Origin: SZUA-36 sp964650905
Lineage (GTDB): Bacteria; Pseudomonadota; Gammaproteobacteria; Xanthomonadales; SZUA-36
Assembly: GCA_964650905.1 (NCBI GenBank)
Contig: CAZYVH010000004.1
Location: 1 to 64,000, forward strand
DNA length: 64,000 nucleotides
Reading direction: 5' to 3'
Shown: piece by piece, positions 61,287-64,000 of the stretch
How the letters are laid out: the number at the start of each line of letters is the position of its first letter
How positions within the stretch are numbered: position 1 is the stretch's first letter
The notes under the pieces: generated by a model
What the model was told of the DNA's origin: nothing
The model's input: the letters and a program-made list of their open reading frames with translations, nothing else
The model's database searches: none
Translations under genes and position numbers: made by a program

Positions 61287-61619
61287 ATGCAAATCAATAT
61301 TACCGGACACCACGTTGAAGTCACCCCTGCCCTGCGTGCCTATGTCACCGAAAAACTGCAACGGTTGACACGTCATTTCGACCAGGTAATTTCCATCAAT
61401 GTAATTCTTAATGTTGAAAAAATGCGACATCTGGCTGAAGCCACCGTCCATGCCGGGGGTCGCACTCTGTTCGCCAATGAAAATGCAACAGATATGTACG
61501 CCTCGATTGACGGACTGGCAAATAAGCTGGATCGCCAGGTGCGCCATCATAAAGACCGTATAAGCAATCACCGCAAAACGAAACCGGAAATTCTGGAGTC
61601 CGGCAATGGGGTGCTGTAG
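61287..61619 (+). CDS. hpf: Ribosome hibernation promoting factor HPF (short)
   Basis: A 110-residue ribosome-binding protein of the short HPF/YfiA type: MQINITGHHVEVTPALRAYV and AEATVHAGGRTLFANENATD. It binds the 30S subunit in stationary phase and promotes 100S dimers. The ATG at 61287 has AAGGAGA upstream; in-frame TTG codons before it are less likely. Confidence 0.93.
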   Translation: MQINITGHHVEVTPALRAYVTEKLQRLTRHFDQVISINVILNVEKMRHLAEATVHAGGRTLFANENATDMYASIDGLANKLDRQVRHHKDRISNHRKTKPEILESGNGVL

Positions 61620-61669
61620 TCTGAAACCAGCCACCAAATGTGATTACGCCTGATTATTGAGTAGCCGTT

Positions 61670-62125
61670 ATGCTTGACAGTGATCTTTTAAGCCCGGCCC
61701 GCATCCTTGTAAACGTCAAGATTAACAGCAAAAAACGGGTGCTCGAATTGATCAGTTCAACGCTGGCCATGAAAAACAACGCCCTGAATGCCGGTGAGAT
61801 TTTTGAGGGCCTGTGCGCCAGGGAACAACTCGGTAGCACCGCACTGGGCAACGGTGTGGCCATACCACACTGCCGTATCGCCAGTACAACAGACGTAGAG
61901 GCACTGTTTCTGCATCTGGCCAGTCCATTGCCATTTGATGCGGATGACGGCGAACCGGTCGATTTGATGTTTGCACTGGTATTTCCTGAAAACCGCACCA
62001 CCGACCAAAATGGTTTGATGACGAAAATTGCAGCCCATTTCAGTGAACCCGAATTATTAAGTGACATACGCGCAGCGACCGACGCCAATGCAATTTGGCA
62101 CCTGCTGGCCACATCACACACATGA
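61670..62125 (+). CDS. ptsN: Nitrogen PTS EIIA component PtsN
   Basis: A 151-residue EIIA-Ntr protein. The phosphorylated His67 is in GNGVAIPHCRI. It regulates potassium uptake and nitrogen response by protein contacts according to its phosphorylation. A ptsO/npr gene is not found after rapZ here. ATG at 61670. Confidence 0.93.
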   Translation: MLDSDLLSPARILVNVKINSKKRVLELISSTLAMKNNALNAGEIFEGLCAREQLGSTALGNGVAIPHCRIASTTDVEALFLHLASPLPFDADDGEPVDLMFALVFPENRTTDQNGLMTKIAAHFSEPELLSDIRAATDANAIWHLLATSHT

Positions 62126-62130
62126 TGTAA

Positions 62131-63012
62131 ATGGTTAACTCCACCCAGGACATCATCATCGTAAGCGGCATGTCGGGTGGCGGCAAATCCACTGCCCTGA
62201 ACGCCTTGGAAGACCTGGGGTATTACTGCATTGATAACCTGCCCGGCTCGATGCTGCCGGATTTTGGGCCACAGATTTCCGCCAATCCAAAACTTTACAG
62301 GAAAGTCGCCCTGGGCATCGATGCCCGTTCCAGGGCATCTGACCTGCAGGATATTCTGGAATGGATGGTATGGCTGAATGAAAACGGTTTTCGCCGCAAA
62401 CTGTTGTTTATCACCGCTGACAAGGCGGTCCTGATGAAACGATTCAGTGAGACACGTCGACGTCATCCGCTAACCGGCAGCGAACTTACGCTGTCTGATG
62501 CGATCGAAAATGAGAGCCAATTACTGGAGCCCATATGGCAAAAAGCGGATAGGGTCATCGACAGCAGCACCACCAACATCCACCAACTCAGACGCCAGGT
62601 GTGGGAATGTGTTGACCGCGAAGCTGATGAGTTAACCGTCATATTGCAGTCATTTGCATACAAGCGAGGGATTCCGCAGGATGTGGATTTCGCGTTTGAC
62701 ACGCGCATGCTTCCCAACCCCCACTGGCAGGATGAATTGCAAACGCTCACCGGTCAAGACGAAGCCGTCAGGAACTGGCTGAAAAAGGATCCGGACGTCC
62801 TTAAAATGACGCGCGATATTGAATCCTTCATGCACGACTGGTTACCCACCTTCAAGGATGGGCAACGGAGTTATGTCACCATTGGTATTGGTTGTACCGG
62901 CGGTCAGCACCGCTCGGTCTACCTCGCAGAAACACTTGCCAATGCATTTCGTAAGACACACCGCAATGTCCTGGTCCATCATCGGGAATTGAATTCACGG
63001 GCCCTGTCTTGA
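62131..63012 (+). CDS. rapZ: RNase adapter protein RapZ
   Basis: A 293-residue protein that binds GlmZ-type sRNA and UDP-GlcNAc synthesis intermediates in E. coli. The N-terminal P-loop SGMSGGGKST is at 12-21, and the C-terminal CTGGQHRSVYLAE motif near 259 is conserved. It starts 5 bases after ptsN. A miniature inverted-repeat element begins only 8 bases after its stop. Confidence 0.94.
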   Translation: MVNSTQDIIIVSGMSGGGKSTALNALEDLGYYCIDNLPGSMLPDFGPQISANPKLYRKVALGIDARSRASDLQDILEWMVWLNENGFRRKLLFITADKAVLMKRFSETRRRHPLTGSELTLSDAIENESQLLEPIWQKADRVIDSSTTNIHQLRRQVWECVDREADELTVILQSFAYKRGIPQDVDFAFDTRMLPNPHWQDELQTLTGQDEAVRNWLKKDPDVLKMTRDIESFMHDWLPTFKDGQRSYVTIGIGCTGGQHRSVYLAETLANAFRKTHRNVLVHHRELNSRALS

Positions 63013-63020
63013 AATCCTAA

Positions 63021-63275
63021 CCCGCATATTGCACCAGTCGGTGGTGAGCCTACTTGTATATAAATAAAAACATTAGGGAATAATCGTGTTTTGTTGAATT
63101 CTCCAAAAGTACAATTTGTACCCGGCTCACCGCCTATCCCGGTCCTGACTTGTTCAGGCACGCCTGCACTTGAGCTTCCCTCGACCCATAGCTACGGCTA
63201 TGGCTCTCAGTCCAGCCCGGCGTCCAGACGCACCTGTCCTGCGTCAGTATTCGAGATACTGGTGCAATATGCGGG
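63021..63275. mobile_element. 255-bp miniature inverted-repeat element (MITE) with CTAA target duplication
   Basis: Perfect 18-bp terminal inverted repeats: CCCGCATATTGCACCAGT (63021-63038) and its complement (63258-63275). Both ends are flanked by CTAA (63017-63020 and 63276-63279). An inner inverted pair GGTGAGCC/GGCTCACC lies near 63043 and 63126. No protein of recognisable family is encoded; short frames inside (for example 63091-63279) look incidental. It is non-autonomous and would need a transposase encoded elsewhere. Confidence 0.82.
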
Positions 63276-63417
63276 CTAAGCCGGGTATCCCCGGATGGGT
63301 TTTTACCAATCGCTGACAGATAATGGAGGATTATCTGCCAGATTCTTTATAATAGGATCGATAAAACCACCGACTAACACCCGGTGAGTCCTCAAAAACT
63401 CAAACAGGCTGACGAAT

Positions 63418-64000
63418 ATGACGCGGGAACTTCAGCACGAAGAAAAAACAGCTCGTCACCTCGAACATATTTCTGAGGCGCTTGACCGTGGTGCCCAGTC
63501 ACGACTCAAACGCCTGATCAATAACCTCAGCGGTGCGGAAATCGGTGATCTGCTCGAATCCCTGCCACAGACAAAACGCCAGGCAGTCTGGGAACTCGTG
63601 GATACCGACCTTGACGGCGACGTACTGGTCGAGGTCAACGATGAAGTGCGTGCCAGTTTGATACGCGGCTCATCGCCCGATGAACTCATACAAGCCGTCG
63701 ATGACATGGATATCGATGACCTGGCAGACATCCTCAACGACCTGCCAGAAGCGGTCATTGCTGAAGTTTTACACGCCATGGACCGGCAGGACCGGGAACG
63801 CCTGACACAGGTGATGTCCTACCCTGAAGATTCTGCTGGTGGTTTGATGGACCCCGACGTGGTGACAGTGCGACCGGACGTCAGTATTGATGTTGTGTTG
63901 CGTTACTTACGCCTCAGGGGTGAATTGCCGGATTCTTTTGACCAGTTGTTCGTTGTCAACCGCTTGGGCAAATACCTGGGTCAACTCAAACTCGCGGACG
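63418..64000 (+). CDS. mgtE: Magnesium transporter MgtE, N-terminal part (cut by window end)
   Basis: An open frame from the ATG at 63418 to the window end, 194 codons. It encodes the cytoplasmic N-domain of MgtE, a Mg2+ channel/transporter: RLKRLINNLSGAEIGDLLES, DDMDIDDLADILNDLPEAV and the start of the CBS domain (MSYPEDSAGGLMDPDVVTV). The membrane domain is beyond the window. The 142 bp before it, after the MITE, contain no visible gene. Confidence 0.88.
   Translation, partial: MTRELQHEEKTARHLEHISEALDRGAQSRLKRLINNLSGAEIGDLLESLPQTKRQAVWELVDTDLDGDVLVEVNDEVRASLIRGSSPDELIQAVDDMDIDDLADILNDLPEAVIAEVLHAMDRQDRERLTQVMSYPEDSAGGLMDPDVVTVRPDVSIDVVLRYLRLRGELPDSFDQLFVVNRLGKYLGQLKLAD

Noticed and set aside
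63091..63279. 62-codon plus-strand frame in the MITE
   Set aside because: No ribosome site, no recognisable family, and it ends at the element boundary; more likely incidental.

Overview
The window is an ordinary chromosomal stretch of a gammaproteobacterium, most likely a free-living aerobic heterotroph. The right half carries the block murA-ibaG | yrbG-kdsD-kdsC-lptC-lptA-lptB-rpoN-hpf-ptsN-rapZ, and the middle carries hda-perM-DUF2066 | purM-purN and amgK-murU, all typical gammaproteobacterial neighbourhoods. A run of exactly 100 N (39363-39462) inside the suf operon shows that this is a scaffolded draft, perhaps a metagenome-assembled genome. I cannot name the genus.

Layout. 1-5274: a TPR protein (5' end uncertain), a TonB-dependent receptor translationally coupled to a wax ester synthase/DGAT-type acyltransferase, and a divergent HSL-type esterase, a possible neutral-lipid module. 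5351-9047: a LiuR-like MerR regulator with two palindromic operators, isovaleryl-CoA dehydrogenase, a thiolase-fold protein that lacks the nucleophilic cysteine, and its DUF35 partner. 9058-17257: a histidine phosphatase and a glycerate-kinase-like gene, evidently once adjacent, now separated by about 6.76 kb bounded by 129-bp direct repeats. That segment holds two transposase remnants, a large TonB receptor, a carboxymuconolactone-decarboxylase-like protein, a class-III aminotransferase and a dicarboxylate/amino-acid symporter. 17472-22857: ETF:ubiquinone oxidoreductase, EtfB, EtfA and acetoacetyl-CoA synthetase, which would accept electrons and ketone-body carbon from the leucine/fatty-acid steps encoded upstream.

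22907-35965: a membrane sulfatase-fold protein, cystathionine beta-synthase, a YdcH-type protein, two DUF4398 lipoproteins (one with an OmpA domain) followed by a DUF748 protein, maleylacetoacetate isomerase and fumarylacetoacetase (tyrosine catabolism), a PAP2 phosphatase/LTA-synthase-like pair and a membrane TPR protein. 35962-41403: regulator-sufB-[gap]-sufC-sufD-sufS. 41553-53501: amgK-murU (peptidoglycan recycling), pntAa-pntAb-pntB, an unknown lipoprotein, AMP nucleosidase, hda, perM, DUF2066 and purMN.

53498-64000: envelope biogenesis (murA, Kdo synthesis, Lpt machinery) and the nitrogen-PTS/rpoN cluster. The mlaFEDCB genes usually present between ibaG and yrbG are absent, and a small inverted-repeat element lies there. 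The ptsO gene often found after rapZ is also absent, and a 255-bp miniature inverted-repeat element with 18-bp perfect terminal repeats and a CTAA target duplication lies there instead, followed by a truncated mgtE. I found no CRISPR array, tRNA, rRNA or recognisable defence system. The strongest leads are the repeat-bounded inserted segment, the cysteine-less thiolase/DUF35 pair inside a LiuR-type locus, and the two small inverted-repeat elements.
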